The notes: generated by a model not told the origin, from the letters alone. Positions 22,013-33,015 are shown, numbered from the stretch's first letter. The stretch: 64,000 nt of DNA from Astropecten irregularis (GCA_963971285.1 OZ020249.1:10218256-10282255), one strand, 5' to 3'. Numbers and translations are program-made.

Positions 22013-24812
22013 GAACCAAGAAGGGATGGTTGGGGGATGGGTTAGTCCTAGCCCAAGGGACCTTTTCACCGCTAAGCCGAACGTGTGCTGTGAAGGTATC
22101 TGAGAAAAGCAGATGATTGTGTAGTTTAGGCCATCTACCGTATTCATATAAGGAAATCAAAACCTCTCTTGTAAAGTAACCCACCTGAATACGTTGGTGG
22201 TGGTGTCCTCTTGAATATTAGCAAGGTTAAGTTCCAGTATTAAAGAGGGAAGGAATTCGATTTTTGAGGGAAAATATGGGGTTACAACAGTAACGAAGAT
22301 GCGACATTACACAGACGAAAAGTTTAGCTATTAACTGCTGAATATAGTTTGGTTTCCGCTCTGAGTTTGACAACACTTGACCTGTTGGGTCTGGTAACAG
22401 ACTAACCAGACAAGAACGCCGCGTAATGCGACTGATTGGTTGTTTTCAAGTTTGCAACAAGTGGGTAAGAAAATTGTAGTTTAGCATGGAACAATTGTCA
22501 AAATTTCTTAATCTTGGGTTTTAGGGACTCGGAAACATTTTCTGAAAGTCTCAAATTTAATTTTGGAACAGTAGAAGCCAGAGAACTTAAAAAATTGATG
22601 TGTTTTTAGGTGGCCTAATTACTAGGGTACACAATCGGCAGAAAAGCATTGTGGATTATTTATGCAGTAAATTGTGTACACAGAATCCCATAGGCTGGTT
22701 ATCAAAGGCCTATGTCACACAAGGCAATTTTAAGAGCAATAAGTTTCAGGCAATATTTGAGAAAAAAAAAAACCCAGAATTTCATTTTTTAGACACATTT
22801 TCTTAGGGATAGTTTCAAGGCATGTCCAGAAGAAAAACGTCCTTTGATCTTTTACTTTTGCATGCAGTGGTGTTATCCTCAAGTTGTCTAAAAAGAACTG
22901 CTGCGCGTGACATGGTCCCTTTGTTGAACTTATTACATGTATAATGGAATGGGAATTTCTTTGCACATTTTTTTGTTCGGCCAAATTTTGTTTACAGTTT
23001 TTGTTTTGTTTATAGGTTTGTGTACTTGTTGAAGTGTATTAATTTTAATCATTAAGGGAGAAAAAGTAAAATACTGGTCAGGCCTAGCCACTCAAACCTG
23101 GCTGGGCCTGGTCCATCGGGCCTGAAATCCTCCTCTTGTCAGCCTTGAACTTCAATTCAGTAGAGCTGCTTAGGATGAATTAAGCCCTACTTCTGGATAC
23201 AGTCCATGGTCAGTGTGGACTCAGTCTGTCAATCAGGTTTAGTACCAACTATGATCCAGGACAAAGCAGGGGCTTGAAGTTGATAGTTCAAGGCTAGGGA
23301 TTATAGAAACTCAAGACCCCAGGCATAGTCTAGATCTGGGGTGGCTTTTCAGTGACTGGGCCCAAGCAGTATTAAGTGTCTTTGAACCCAGATAGCATTT
23401 ATATACCCTGATTACATGCATCTCAAACGTATTTTGCCAAGGATAAAGGATTGTACCACCCTGAACCTACAGGATTTCAACCCTGTGCGGTACCCTATCG
23501 CACAATGTTTGGACCATGACTTTATAGAGCCTAGTGTATTGTCTGATCTCTATTGTCATAATGTCCTTCAAATTCAAAAGACCATTACTGTAGTTACTGC
23601 ATACGGTATAATTCTTTGAACTTTGGGAAAGTTTGGCCCTAAGTAATGTAAATGTCTATGCTGTGCAGCTTTATGTCGTTTCTAGAGGTGACCATATTTT
23701 GTTGAGATGATCCGGGGACAGTGATCCGTGTCCTGGGGAGGGGTATTATTTTGAAAAAGTTTTGAATCCAGATGGTGCCTACATGCAAAATGGTGGCATC
23801 TATGGACATATCTTGTCCAGTTGACATGAGTGGGGGTTACATACTTACAATGTCTTTGGCGGTTGTCTTCGAATACTTCTCTGAAGAATCGATCTTATTC
23901 AGCACAGCATTTGTGTATAGTTTCGGGGGCATTTCATCGCATCGGGGGCGGCACTGTCAAATCGGGGACGTCTGGTCACCTTATTCTAGACCCAGAAAGA
24001 TTTTTGTGTACGCTTTGGGTGATTTAAAACATGTTCGTTGAAGCTACAATGTACAAAGCTCTTCTATGCATGCACTTGTAAAATGTGGATTGTATCTAAT
24101 GTTTATGTACATGTAAAATGTTTTAAGGAAATCATTTTGTTCCGTTTTTCTTTCTCATCTGAAGTATTTTGTTCTTGTTCATGTGTTTGGAATATTCAGA
24201 TATTTGTGTGTTTTTTTTGGTGTTTTTTTTTTTTTGGGGGGGGGGCGTTCACATTCACTTAGGTGCAAGAGTTTTCCTGGTGAAATATCATCTGCATTTA
24301 ATTTGATTTTTACCCTGTATTTTTAATACTATCCGATGTACTTGTACTTTCAAGTTCTGCAAACATTACATGTACCTGTAATCTTTAAAGTTTATACTAA
24401 GATCAAAAACGCACAAAATAACTTGTAAATAGATGCCATTTCTTTTTTGTTTGCTGATGAATAAAGTTTTTTGTTTATTTAAAGGAGATTAATTTTGAGT
24501 AATTGACAGAACTTAATGTTGGAAAAGTGGAAAGTGAGAAATTTGGGGTCTTTTTTGTAAAATAAATATCATTTGGTGGCAGGTATGTGGCTGATTTCCA
24601 TTGGGTCTTTATCAAGAAGCGAGTTATAAACGCAGATGATTTAACGAAGTGAGAATTTCAGTTTCTGTATAACCGGTATTTGGCAAATCATTTAATGACA
24701 TGCAGCAGCAGGCGTGTACAATGTGTGAATAAAGTCAAAGAATCCTCTTAATAGAAAACTGTTGTTTGTATTATTTTGTCATTTTGAAAAATAAAATTGA
24801 AATTACAACAGT
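22013..24812 (+). other. probable ISCU 3' flank/3'UTR, no gene seen
   Basis: From the ISCU stop to the next candidate exon there is no supported coding exon on either strand. The stretch is AT-rich, with short homopolymers (a T then G run near 24220-24245). It is notably poorer in the MITE families found elsewhere, which fits a long 3'UTR. Confidence 0.4.
24460..24733 (+). terminator. candidate polyadenylation signals for ISCU
   Basis: AATAAA occurs at 24460-24465 and again at 24728-24733 on the plus strand, followed by T/GT-rich DNA. If ISCU uses these, its 3'UTR is about 2.4-2.7 kb; an earlier variant signal cannot be excluded. Confidence 0.3.
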
Positions 24813-25166
24813 TTAATATATGTTGGGACTACAGACCATTCTTTTGTTTATAAACACTGGTTGGAAAGATATGGGCAGCCAAATGTTGCAAATCATTTCG
24901 TCTTCTTCACAGACGTCGTAAACAACTTCAACGTTTTTGCAAACTTTCCATAACTGTACAAAATACATATCAGCATCGCTTGTGTTGTTTCCATTACATT
25001 CAGCAATATCTAAAATTTGCGTACAAATTGGGTAAAATATGTGGTAAATTTTTATGCCTGGCTCGCCATAGTTTCCGTCATGCTGGTTGGCTGACGTTGC
25101 AAAAGAAAGGTCTGTATAGGGTGATAGTGTGTGCAGTGCGGAACAATTTGAATCAACTTGGGACAT
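24813..25166 (-). CDS. candidate last exon of an unidentified Cys-rich protein
   Basis: I do not recognise this gene. The open frame encodes up to 117 aa ending at a TAA at 24813. Within it a plausible acceptor (pyrimidine-rich stretch ending in GTCAG) precedes a segment with evenly spaced cysteines (PICTQILDIAECNG, WKVCKNVEVVYDVCEED, MICNIWLPISFQPVF, KRMVC) and two N-glycosylation sequons (NNT, NTS). The composition looks like a small secreted domain rather than random AT-rich translation. No signal peptide or upstream exon was found, so the 5' part is missing. Could also be a chance ORF; cysteine spacing is only loosely like a cystine-knot domain. Confidence 0.3.
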   Translation of the reverse strand: MSQVDSNCSALHTLSPYTDLSFATSANQHDGNYGEPGIKIYHIFYPICTQILDIAECNGNNTSDADMYFVQLWKVCKNVEVVYDVCEEDEMICNIWLPISFQPVFINKRMVCSPNIY

Positions 25167-25294
25167 TGTTTCTGGTTAACTTCCTAACGGCTTCCAATAA
25201 TGACCTTATGGTTACAAGCCTCTTTCAGTGATGCCCCCATGTACCGTTCTCAGGTTGCAGCATTGCTGTAGCGATAAAATGATCCCTTGGATAT

Positions 25295-25495
25295 GGCAGT
25301 ATGTGCGTGGTTTCTGACTGCCAAACAAACAAAGACACCACCAACACAGAGGGATGGATAGCTCAGTTGGTAGAGCGCGTGTACGGGGTTAAGGAGGTTG
25401 CTGGTTCCAATCCCTCTCCAGTCTTGGTTTTTCTTGGTTCACTTTTCAATGACTAATAAATTCAGTCAGCTTCCCTTGTGGTTATTTGATGAATT
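25295..25495 (+). mobile_element. tRNA-derived SINE
   Basis: GATAGCTCAGTTGGTAGAGC, GGTTCCAATCC, tail CACTTTTCAATGAC; between ISCU and RPL13A. Confidence 0.82.
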
Positions 25496-26239
25496 AGCTT
25501 CCAATATTAAAATTTTATTGAAACAAGTACCGGTAACAAAATAATGACCAGAAATTATATACAATATTATATTTGGAGTTAGGAGGGCCTAAATTTTAGC
25601 CTTCGAGGAAGATCCTGTTTAGGATGGAAATGATATTCAAATTTTTAACAGTGCAAGTACAGCTAGGCAAGCACTATGATCACTGAGAATTATTTTGCTT
25701 TGTGGCTGGTCGTTGGATGGTATCTCAAACATTAGAACTAGTTTGCTGCATTGACCTTAGGCCATAAAAAAAATTGTTGTGTTGGAGTAACGGAGGGTTG
25801 GGAAATAGGGTAGGGCGGGCGGATTTTTTTTTTTTTTTTCCTGTATTAAATGCTCTTTTTTCCTGTATATCACAGTATTTGACGAGTCAAATAAAGATAA
25901 GAAATTACATCTTTAACCAGTCTGGTTTCCATCTTTTGCTCCTTTTAAGCTTTTAATCTGCATACAAATTTGCGATTTATTTTTTTATAATTTTTTTTTT
26001 CCCGATTTTTTATATTTATTAAAAAACACACCTTTTTTTGGATTAAAATATTTACAGTCGGGGCATATTTTTGGGTCGGGCAGGTTACGCCAATACAACA
26101 ATTTTTTTTTTATGGCCTTAATTACCGTAATAATAAAACAACATTGTCTGCACTTTTTTCATCAAGTAATTGCAAACAAGTTCCAACACAATTTACAACA
26201 ACACGCAAAAGACACAAATCATATTTTCCTTACAGTATC

Positions 26240-26245
26240 TTTATT
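26240..26245 (-). terminator. polyadenylation signal of RPL13A
   Basis: TTTATT on the plus strand (AATAAA on the minus strand) about 145 nt after the RPL13A stop codon, a normal distance for a ribosomal protein mRNA. Confidence 0.5.
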
Positions 26246-26389
26246 GTACTATTGGCTTTTCGTGAACCAAACAAAAAATTGTATTTAGTATCTTGTGGAC
26301 TGCCCATGTTGAACTTTTTCTGTAATAATCTGCAAAAGACCCTTGGTATATGGCATGTTTGGCCATCTTTTTAAGTTGTTTCGGGGCGT

Positions 26390-29300
26390 TTATCTGTAGC
26401 CATATTGGCGGATGACCTTCTGGTAGGGAGCAATCTTGGCTTTGATGTTCCTGGCTGCTTTGCGTCGCAGTTGCTGGAGAGAGATGAAAAGAAAAATGGC
26501 TCTTTAAAAACTCGCATTTTGTGGAGGGCGCAACGATGTGGAAGACTCTTCTCCCCTCTCTACAAGAGGGGTGGGGGGTGCTGTGGCCTAGTGGTCTGGC
26601 GTGTTGAACTCAAAGTCTTGTGGTCAATCTACAGATTGTGGGTTCGAATCCAGTCATGGGTTAATGGTGCTTGCGTCCTTGGGCAAGACGCTTTGTCACA
26701 TATTACTCCTCTTCACCCAGGTGTAAAAATGGGTACCTGCGAGGGTAGACGTAGCTTTGTGGTTTGATTAGCCTCCGTGTCTTACCAAAGTATGATACTA
26801 CCTTTAAACTGTCCCAAAGCAAGCCACAAGATGGACTTAAGCTGAACTTACCAGACCACTTCTCTTGACCTGCCAGCGTTCCCAGGCCTTGGCCTTGCGC
26901 TTCTCCTCCAGTGTCTCGATGATGTCCTTGTACTTCCAACCGACCTCATGGGCCAGACGACCAAGATTGCAGAACTGTGCGAGTCAGATTGGATAAAAAT
27001 CAAATATAAACAGTCATAAATCATCTTTTTTTTACCTTTTAATTTGTTTCAGATACATAACAAGTCAAGCGACCTGAATAAGTCGAAGAAAAACAAAAAA
27101 TAACCCCCCACAATAACCAACTGCCATTCGGCATGCATCTTGGACTTAACAAAAAACAAATCTTTACCATACTTTGTTAAGTGTTTTTCACTTTTCAATT
27201 ATGGGATAAGAGTGAAATGAAAATAAAAGAGTAAATCAGCTGATCCGAAAAGAATTTGCATGCTTGAAAATCAAAAAGGGGCTTCTGTGAGAATGGCAAC
27301 CCAATCCCACAGATGAAAGACCTTCAACCCAAACTTCACAATTATGTTCTGGCACAAAATGGTCGGTGTGTTTCTCTCGTCTCAGATGGTAGTGCATGTG
27401 AGTGATCATCTCACTGCCAAAAGCGGCTCGAAAAAGCGTGGTCAGTTTATCATCACAGACAGAGATAGACACAAACTGTGCAAGTTTTAGGTAAATCTGT
27501 GAACATTGCTGTTTTGGTTTGTTACCAATCCTGTACTGTACCTTTAAGGTGCGCAAGGCTTTAAATACACTTAGTCCCATTTTTCTGAATTCAGCAGACT
27601 TTACCTTAAAAAATGCTATGATTTAAATGTCTCCAAAGTTTTAGTAAAATTAAGCTTTTTCTTTCACTTTGTTTACCATTGGTGTCCTAAATTGCTCTCT
27701 GGTTTTAAGATTTTCTTTAGCCACTGCCCAGAAATCCGGTCAGTTTATATCTACACTTCTGAGCCCTGTGATATTTCATTGAAAAAATGAAATTGCCTAC
27801 CTTCCTGTTCTGCTTGAGTCGGACTGACCGCAGGGCTGGGGGAGCCACGAAACGCTTCTTCTGCATATGCGAATAGAAAATTAAAAATCACACCAGAAAT
27901 TTACTACTACTGCAAGAATCACTGCATAAACAGTTTTAAAGACTCTAGTTTGTGCATCGATTGCGCCTCAGAATTGCATGTTTGTTTGTTCTCACGGGAT
28001 ATCAAACAATGTAGGTTAAGTGTATAAACATCATTGGCAGCATGTTATGCACAAAATTACGAGTCAAACCTTCCCTCACAAAAATTTAATAATTTGCTCA
28101 GAGGAACTTTGTCTGTGTTTGGTGGCTTGTGCCTAGTCCTTCTGCTGATCCGGATCCCAATTTTAGCGTATCCCGTTTATCTGGGATCCTGTGCGTGACA
28201 CAAACCGGCCCTATGTGAATGGATGAACATACCTTGTCGTAGGGAGGGGGTACGCCCTCAAACACTTTCAGTCTGTTCAGGGCGTCCTTGCCTCTGGCCC
28301 TCTTGTGGGGCAACATGCCTAGAGGAGAAATGAAAAGAGAAACAAAACAGGTGCGGATGAGGTTTTTATAACATCAAACAGGTTAGCATTGATTTCAGGC
28401 AACCAAGTTTACTCATTTAGTATTCACACACCCTCAAAGGAGATCTATTTTTGAGTCTAGAAGTTCAAGGTGGCTTTAGCCTCCTTAGGCCTTGGTGCTC
28501 CCCTTGAAGATTCTCCCACGAGTACCCCATAAAATGATCTAGTGGCCTAGCTCCTTAAAGATCTTAACTGGAGGCCGAGGTTTGGGCTTGGTTTGGCCTG
28601 GCCTTCCGGGGTCCAAATGGACACATGCCGTCCGTCTCAGATGGTAGTGCATGTGAGTGATCATCTCACTGCCAAAAGCGGCTCGAAAAAGCGTGGTCAG
28701 TTTATCATCACAGACGGATTGAGGAGTGCCCTACTACAAGTAGAAGACAATTGCTTTTACAGTATTGAAATATTATAATGTGTGATTCAAAACTATACAA
28801 GGCAAAGATTTGGAACAAGAGACCGATAACGTATCTGGATTCACACAGTGAGTGTTGCTCTTCGCAACAACTCTGACAAGCCTGGACAGACCGGACCGGA
28901 CCGGACGGTATCGACAGAGGAACGAGCAGTCTTTACCTCGGACAACCCTCCAGAAGATACGACTGGGCGACCGGAGATGGTAGGGACCGCGGCTGGGCTT
29001 GGTGTTGGTCCTCTTGCGCAGGAACTGAAGATACTTCACTGCAACCAATTTGAAAAAAATAAAAAATAATTCATTTTCAAAATCAATTCGTTCTGTTCTA
29101 CGATAACACTCTGATATAATGATCCACCATATTCTTGCGCCCAAACACAACAACAGAATTACAAGCCTTGTTTGTCTCAGATAATATCTGTTTATTCTCA
29201 CTGAGGATCAAACAATGTAGGTTAAGAATGAAAACATCACAGACAAAGGCTTTTCTGTTGTAGAGCACAGGCAACATACAATCAAATGCATGTATTTAAC

Positions 29301-31700
29301 TAACTTTCTATGGGGCTTGATGACTTAAATTAGTTTAAACTGCATTGTAAAGTGTAAGGCCTTTACGAAATGAGGCTTGAGGCTTGCCTTGGGATGTATT
29401 CTGCTATCATGGATCCTGAATGAAACAAAGGGCTTGAGATACGTGGCGAAGCTGGAGCCTTTCTTCGGCTTCGTCATGTGGATCCATCCCTTTGTTTTGT
29501 TTTGTTGGACTCAAATGACAGTTGCAAAATACGTCCCAAGCCTAGCCTCAAGTCTGGTTTCAAAATGGCCCTAGGCTTCTCTGGAAATAATGAGATAGAT
29601 CATTGTGAATTAGGTAGAAGCCAAAGCATGTTTAAAGTACAGCACTTGCAAGAGATTCAGGAAGTGGGTGAAGGCTGTCAAGTGTCAATGAATATGGTAT
29701 ATCATGATTCTGAATATGACTCACGCTTGTTGCGGTAGAAGCTTCCGGAGATGTCGATTTCCTCACATCGCACGACCACAATCTTCTGACCTGAATTTGG
29801 TAGAAAAAAAGATCATTTAATAACCAAGTGCCATTCTTCTTCAACTTGAACCATGAACACATTCTGCAGGGGTTACCTAACAACAGATTCCGATCAGACT
29901 TTCAGGCATGCAACTTGGACTTAACAAAAAACGAGGAAATTCCGGTCCTAACAATACCTTGTATGTGTTTTTCACTTTTCAATGGCATAAGGGTGGAGTG
30001 ACAAAAAGGAGAAAATCAGAGAAGTTACATGCCTGAAAATCAGAAAGAGGCTTCTGAGAGAATCACTAGATGAAAACATCAGAATCCAACACTGGCAGCC
30101 CAATCCCACAAACGAAAGACCTTCAACCCAAACTTTTACTGATGCTCGATTTTCATGCTGTGGAGCATTATCATTGATATTCAAAATTATGTGATCTCAC
30201 AAAATGGTCGGTGTGTTTCTCTCGTCTCAGATGGTAGTGCATGTGAGTGATCATCTCACTGCCAAAAGCGGCTCGAAAAAGCGTGGTCAGTTTATCATCA
30301 CAGACAGAGATAGACACATTTGGTTTTTTGTGAAGATGTAATTCAGGTTTTCTTATTTCAGTCATGCCACATGCACGATGATCAAAAACTGGAAAGGTGC
30401 CACAGCCAAGAAAGCAATGCAATTTCAAGACCCGCAGCTACTTTCTGGGACACATTGAGGAATTGTTCATATTCCCGGACTTTTCCATGACTTTCTTTTC
30501 TAGTATCTTCTATGACTGTGGGAACCCTGTCAGCACTGCCCTTAAAAATTCCCTTTGAAAAACATCCATCCTACAAATTTCAAGGAATCTGGTGTAGGTG
30601 AATTGACGTAAAACTTGCCTTGAAGAAGGTTCTTGGCCACCAACGAGGCCAAACGGCCCTGTAGGTGACCTTTCCCGTCAATTATCAGGGTCTGCAAAAC
30701 AAAACGACAAACAACAGGCTCTTTAGGCTACAAAATAAAAAAAGTTAGGCAGGGTTTATTTTGCCAGCACCGGCATTCTTCCCGAAAAATGCCATTTTGC
30801 AGTTCCCTAGCATGCTCAGTCTGATTGGTCAATTTACAGTGTTAGAACAACCCTCTGGTAGGCCTATCCGGTAAAATGAGAATAAGAAGGCCAGCACAAT
30901 GCACATGCTTCAACCATGTTCAAGAATTTGGCATTGATCAGATTCAAAAGAATGACAGTGCCGGCAGTTTCTACAGTCTAACTTAGCTTTGGATGAAAAA
31001 AAAACCCAACATAAACGGGGGTCGAGATTCAAGAATAAAACTGTGATAGAAAGAGAACTTTAAATTTAATTGTTACAAGTCAAAAGCACTTTCAACATTT
31101 TAAAATAGACTTAACTGCCCACAAAGCCATGAAAATACAATTAAATATCAAATTTGTGCACGACTGGCCAGCAAATCAAAATGCCAAGTCAGGCCAAAAT
31201 GGCAAAAGCAGAAACCGAGACTAACGTTGATTTTGAAAGCATGTTGAACATGTTGAATGTTAGTTAACTTCATCTGCAGAAATCATCCGAAATTTTCATA
31301 TTTATTTTGTATGGTCCTACAGGCAGTACATGATAAAACAGATGGGCCAGTCTGTAAAGTTACTCCAGAGTTCCACCCCAATAATCAAAACACCTTTCTA
31401 AAATTCTATGGCGGCTCAACTGATTTCACGCATTCATTTGTGGAGAAATTAACACATACGATATTGCATATGAAGCGCCCTCAAGTTGATTAAACATAAA
31501 CCATACAGAATCCCACTGGAAAATATAGTGTATATTCCACTAACCATGCCATTGTTTAATATAAGTCTCACAAATATAACACTTCACAAGATGGGCATTG
31601 CCATTATCTGGTTATAATTGTTAAACTCAACGTGAAAATGGAGGTATAATTCATTATTTTACGGCACAACCGTGCAACGAACCTTGTGAAAGCTTGACAT
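26390..31700 (-). CDS. RPL13A: 60S ribosomal protein L13a (uL13)
   Basis: Large-subunit cytosolic ribosomal protein uL13. Eight minus-strand exons: 31683-31700, 30619-30691, 29725-29790, 28937-29038, 28233-28318, 27801-27860, 26852-26974, 26390-26473; total 612 nt, 203 aa, the same length as human. Conserved stretches include [98 protein letters not shown] and [13 protein letters not shown]. Exon 1 codes only MSSFHK; I chose it because it is the one nearby ATG with a matching donor and phase, and a pyrimidine-rich TOP-like leader (CTCAACCTTTTCGACTGCC) lies just before it. Intron 2 appears to start with GC (CAAG|GCAAGT); the nearest GT donor breaks the frame. Introns 2-6 each host a box C/D snoRNA, as in vertebrate RPL13A. 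One segment of introns 2 and 6 is a shared duplication. Confidence 0.95.
26572..26782 (+). mobile_element. second SINE family, 3'-truncated
   Basis: Same head and CACCCAGGTGTAAAA core as 8333; joined at 26783 to a family B end (CCAAAGTATGATACTACC). In RPL13A intron 7, antisense to the gene. Confidence 0.8.
27132..27378. repeat. intron duplication shared by RPL13A introns 6 and 2 (copy in intron 6)
   Basis: GCATGCATCTTGGACTTAAC, GTGTTTTTCACTTTTCAAT and AAAGACCTTCAACCCAAACT also occur in order at 29909-30223, with point changes and small indels. Confidence 0.82.
27379..27460 (-). ncRNA. SNORD33: SNORD33-like box C/D snoRNA, copy in RPL13A intron 6
   Basis: Read on the minus strand: GTCT stem, box C TGATGA, D' CGAG, a C' within GAGATGAT, guide CACATGCACTACCAT, box D CTGA, then AGAC closing the stem. 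The 3' half (GAGATGA, then CACATGCACTACCATCTGAG) matches vertebrate U33, which guides 2'-O-methylation of 18S rRNA and also lives in an RPL13A intron. Identical over 82 nt to the copies at 28634 and 30224. Confidence 0.88.
27965..28038 (-). ncRNA. SNORD34: SNORD34-like box C/D snoRNA, copy in RPL13A intron 5
   Basis: Minus strand: GCC stem, box C ATGATGT, guide AACCTACATTGTTTGA, box D CTGA, GGC. The guide is that of vertebrate U34, which targets the AACAATGTAGGTAAGG region of 28S rRNA. The guide plus flank CTTAACCTACATTGTTTGAT is nearly the same as in the copy at 29174-29244, but the rest has diverged, so function is likely but less certain. Confidence 0.72.
28634..28715 (-). ncRNA. SNORD33: SNORD33-like box C/D snoRNA, copy in RPL13A intron 4
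   Basis: Same 82-nt sequence as the copies in introns 2 and 6, with box C TGATGA, guide CACATGCACTACCAT and box D CTGA. Here the terminal stem extends by at least two more pairs (CCGTCT with AGACGG). Its flanks are unrelated to those of the other two copies. Confidence 0.88.
29174..29244 (-). ncRNA. SNORD34: SNORD34-like box C/D snoRNA, copy in RPL13A intron 3
   Basis: Minus strand: TTTGTCT stem, box C GTGATGT (the same C-box variant as vertebrate U34), guide AACCTACATTGTTTGA with D' TTTGA, box D CTGA, AGACAAA closing the stem. The long perfect terminal stem makes this the better-looking of the two SNORD34 copies. Confidence 0.85.
29358..29575. mobile_element. MITE family C (GGCCTTTACGAAA type)
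   Basis: GGCCTTTACGAAATGAGGCTT at left and CCTAGCCTCAAGTCTGGTTT at right, inner CTTTCTTCGGCTTCGTC. In RPL13A intron 3. Confidence 0.75.
29909..30223. repeat. intron duplication shared by RPL13A introns 6 and 2 (copy in intron 2)
   Basis: Partner of 27132-27378; both run into an identical SNORD33-like copy through AATGGTCGGTGTGTTTCTCT. Confidence 0.82.
30224..30305 (-). ncRNA. SNORD33: SNORD33-like box C/D snoRNA, copy in RPL13A intron 2
   Basis: Identical over 82 nt to the copies in introns 4 and 6. The copy lies in a longer duplicated block: the DNA 3' of it in transcription (29909-30223) resembles 27132-27378 in intron 6. Confidence 0.88.
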
Positions 31701-31967
31701 GGCAGTCGAAAAGGTTGAGAAACGGGTTTCCCAGTCTAAGGTCAAGGGTTTGCTGGAAGTACTTCCGGGTCAAATTTTGCTCACTTTTAAGATCTGTTGC
31801 GATTTGTAAACCAACATTGCTTTCGTAAATAACGAAATCTTTACATTTTAGGAGATTTGCTGAGAACAACCACTAAAATATGTATGCAGGAAAAAAGAAA
31901 GAAATGAAAAGAATGGTAATTTATACTTTTTGTTTATATAATTACAAATTCACTGACTACCAAGCAT

Positions 31968-32039
31968 GGCTCAGTGGCGCAACGGTAGCGCGTCTGACTC
32001 CAGATCAGAAGGTTGCGTGTTCGAATCACGTCTGGGTCA
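31968..32039 (+). tRNA. tRNA-Trp (CCA)
   Basis: A 72-nt cloverleaf: GGCTCAG pairs with CTGGGTC in the acceptor stem (two G-U pairs), A box TGGCGCAACGG, anticodon CCA at 32000-32002 in the loop CTCCAGA, T loop GTTCGAATC, discriminator A. Nearly identical to animal nuclear tRNA-Trp. It is not part of the SINE families nearby, which have a different head. A T-run follows directly. Confidence 0.95.
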
Positions 32040-32046
32040 AAGGCAA

Positions 32047-32053
32047 TTTTTTT
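32047..32053 (+). terminator. Pol III terminator of tRNA-Trp
   Basis: Run of seven T residues starting 8 nt after the tRNA 3' end. Confidence 0.7.
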
Positions 32054-32462
32054 CCCAAGTCATTTTTTTCTAAAATTAATTATGCAAAAGGAAGTACACG
32101 AGCTTAATAAAAATAGAGACAGTTTCCCATTTGACATTTTCGCAATTTTTTTTCTTACATGGTTAACTAAAAAATTAATCAAAATTTTATTAATTTGCAT
32201 TGCTGCCCCCTATACTAGCCCTGCGTTGAAAAAATATCGAAGGGTGATCGACTTTTCAAACTAAGGTAAATACCTGTTACTTACGCTACAAGATTCTTTG
32301 AATAAACAGAAAGTTCACTGTGATCATCTATAATACAAAAAAACATTTTATTTTTCTCTTTCTTTTAATTAGGCCTATACAATCATAATCATTGTCTTAG
32401 CATCAGTCATACTAAAACATTTCTACGAAATCCATCTTGTCTAAAATCTACCACGCCACCTG

Positions 32463-32697
32463 CGCCAATTTCACGGCCCTGCTTAGCACACAAATTTGGT
32501 AACCATGAAATGTCCGTCTTAATAAAAATAGAATTAATAATTATTTCCATTGTGTTGTATATCACTAATTGTTCTTTGGCTGTTGTTCGATGACCATGAG
32601 TGTCTAATGGAGTTTTTACTGGTGGTTTGTTTTTATGGGCAAGACATTTTGCTAAGCCATTTTTGTTTGTGCTTAGCAGCTCTATGAAATTGGCCCC
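32463..32697. mobile_element. MITE family A
   Basis: First of two copies within 80 bp; left end decayed to GCCAATTTCAC. Confidence 0.8.
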
Positions 32698-32774
32698 AGA
32701 TATTCAACGACTGACGAGGAATTTTATTATATATAATTATAGCATAATTTGAATTGACTGCCGTATAAGCGCCA

Positions 32775-33015
32775 GGGGCCAATTTCATAAAACTGTTAAG
32801 CACAACAATTTGCTTAGTACAAAAATGTCTCGCCCAATAAAACAAACCACCATTGAAAATTCAATTTGATAATTATGGTCAGCGAACAACAGCCAAAGAA
32901 CAATCACAAGTGATACACAACATGTGGAAATTTGGTTGTTAACCCTGTTTTTATTAAGACAGAAATGTCATGCTTAGCAAATTTTTGTGTTTAACAGTTT
33001 TATGAAATTGGCCCC
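32775..33015. mobile_element. MITE family A
   Basis: Second of the close pair, full ends CAGGGGCCAATTTCAT and ATGAAATTGGCCCCTG. Confidence 0.88.

Noticed and set aside
32041..32264. 83-aa ORF overlapping tRNA-Trp
   Set aside because: Reads through the tRNA and its T-run; chance frame.
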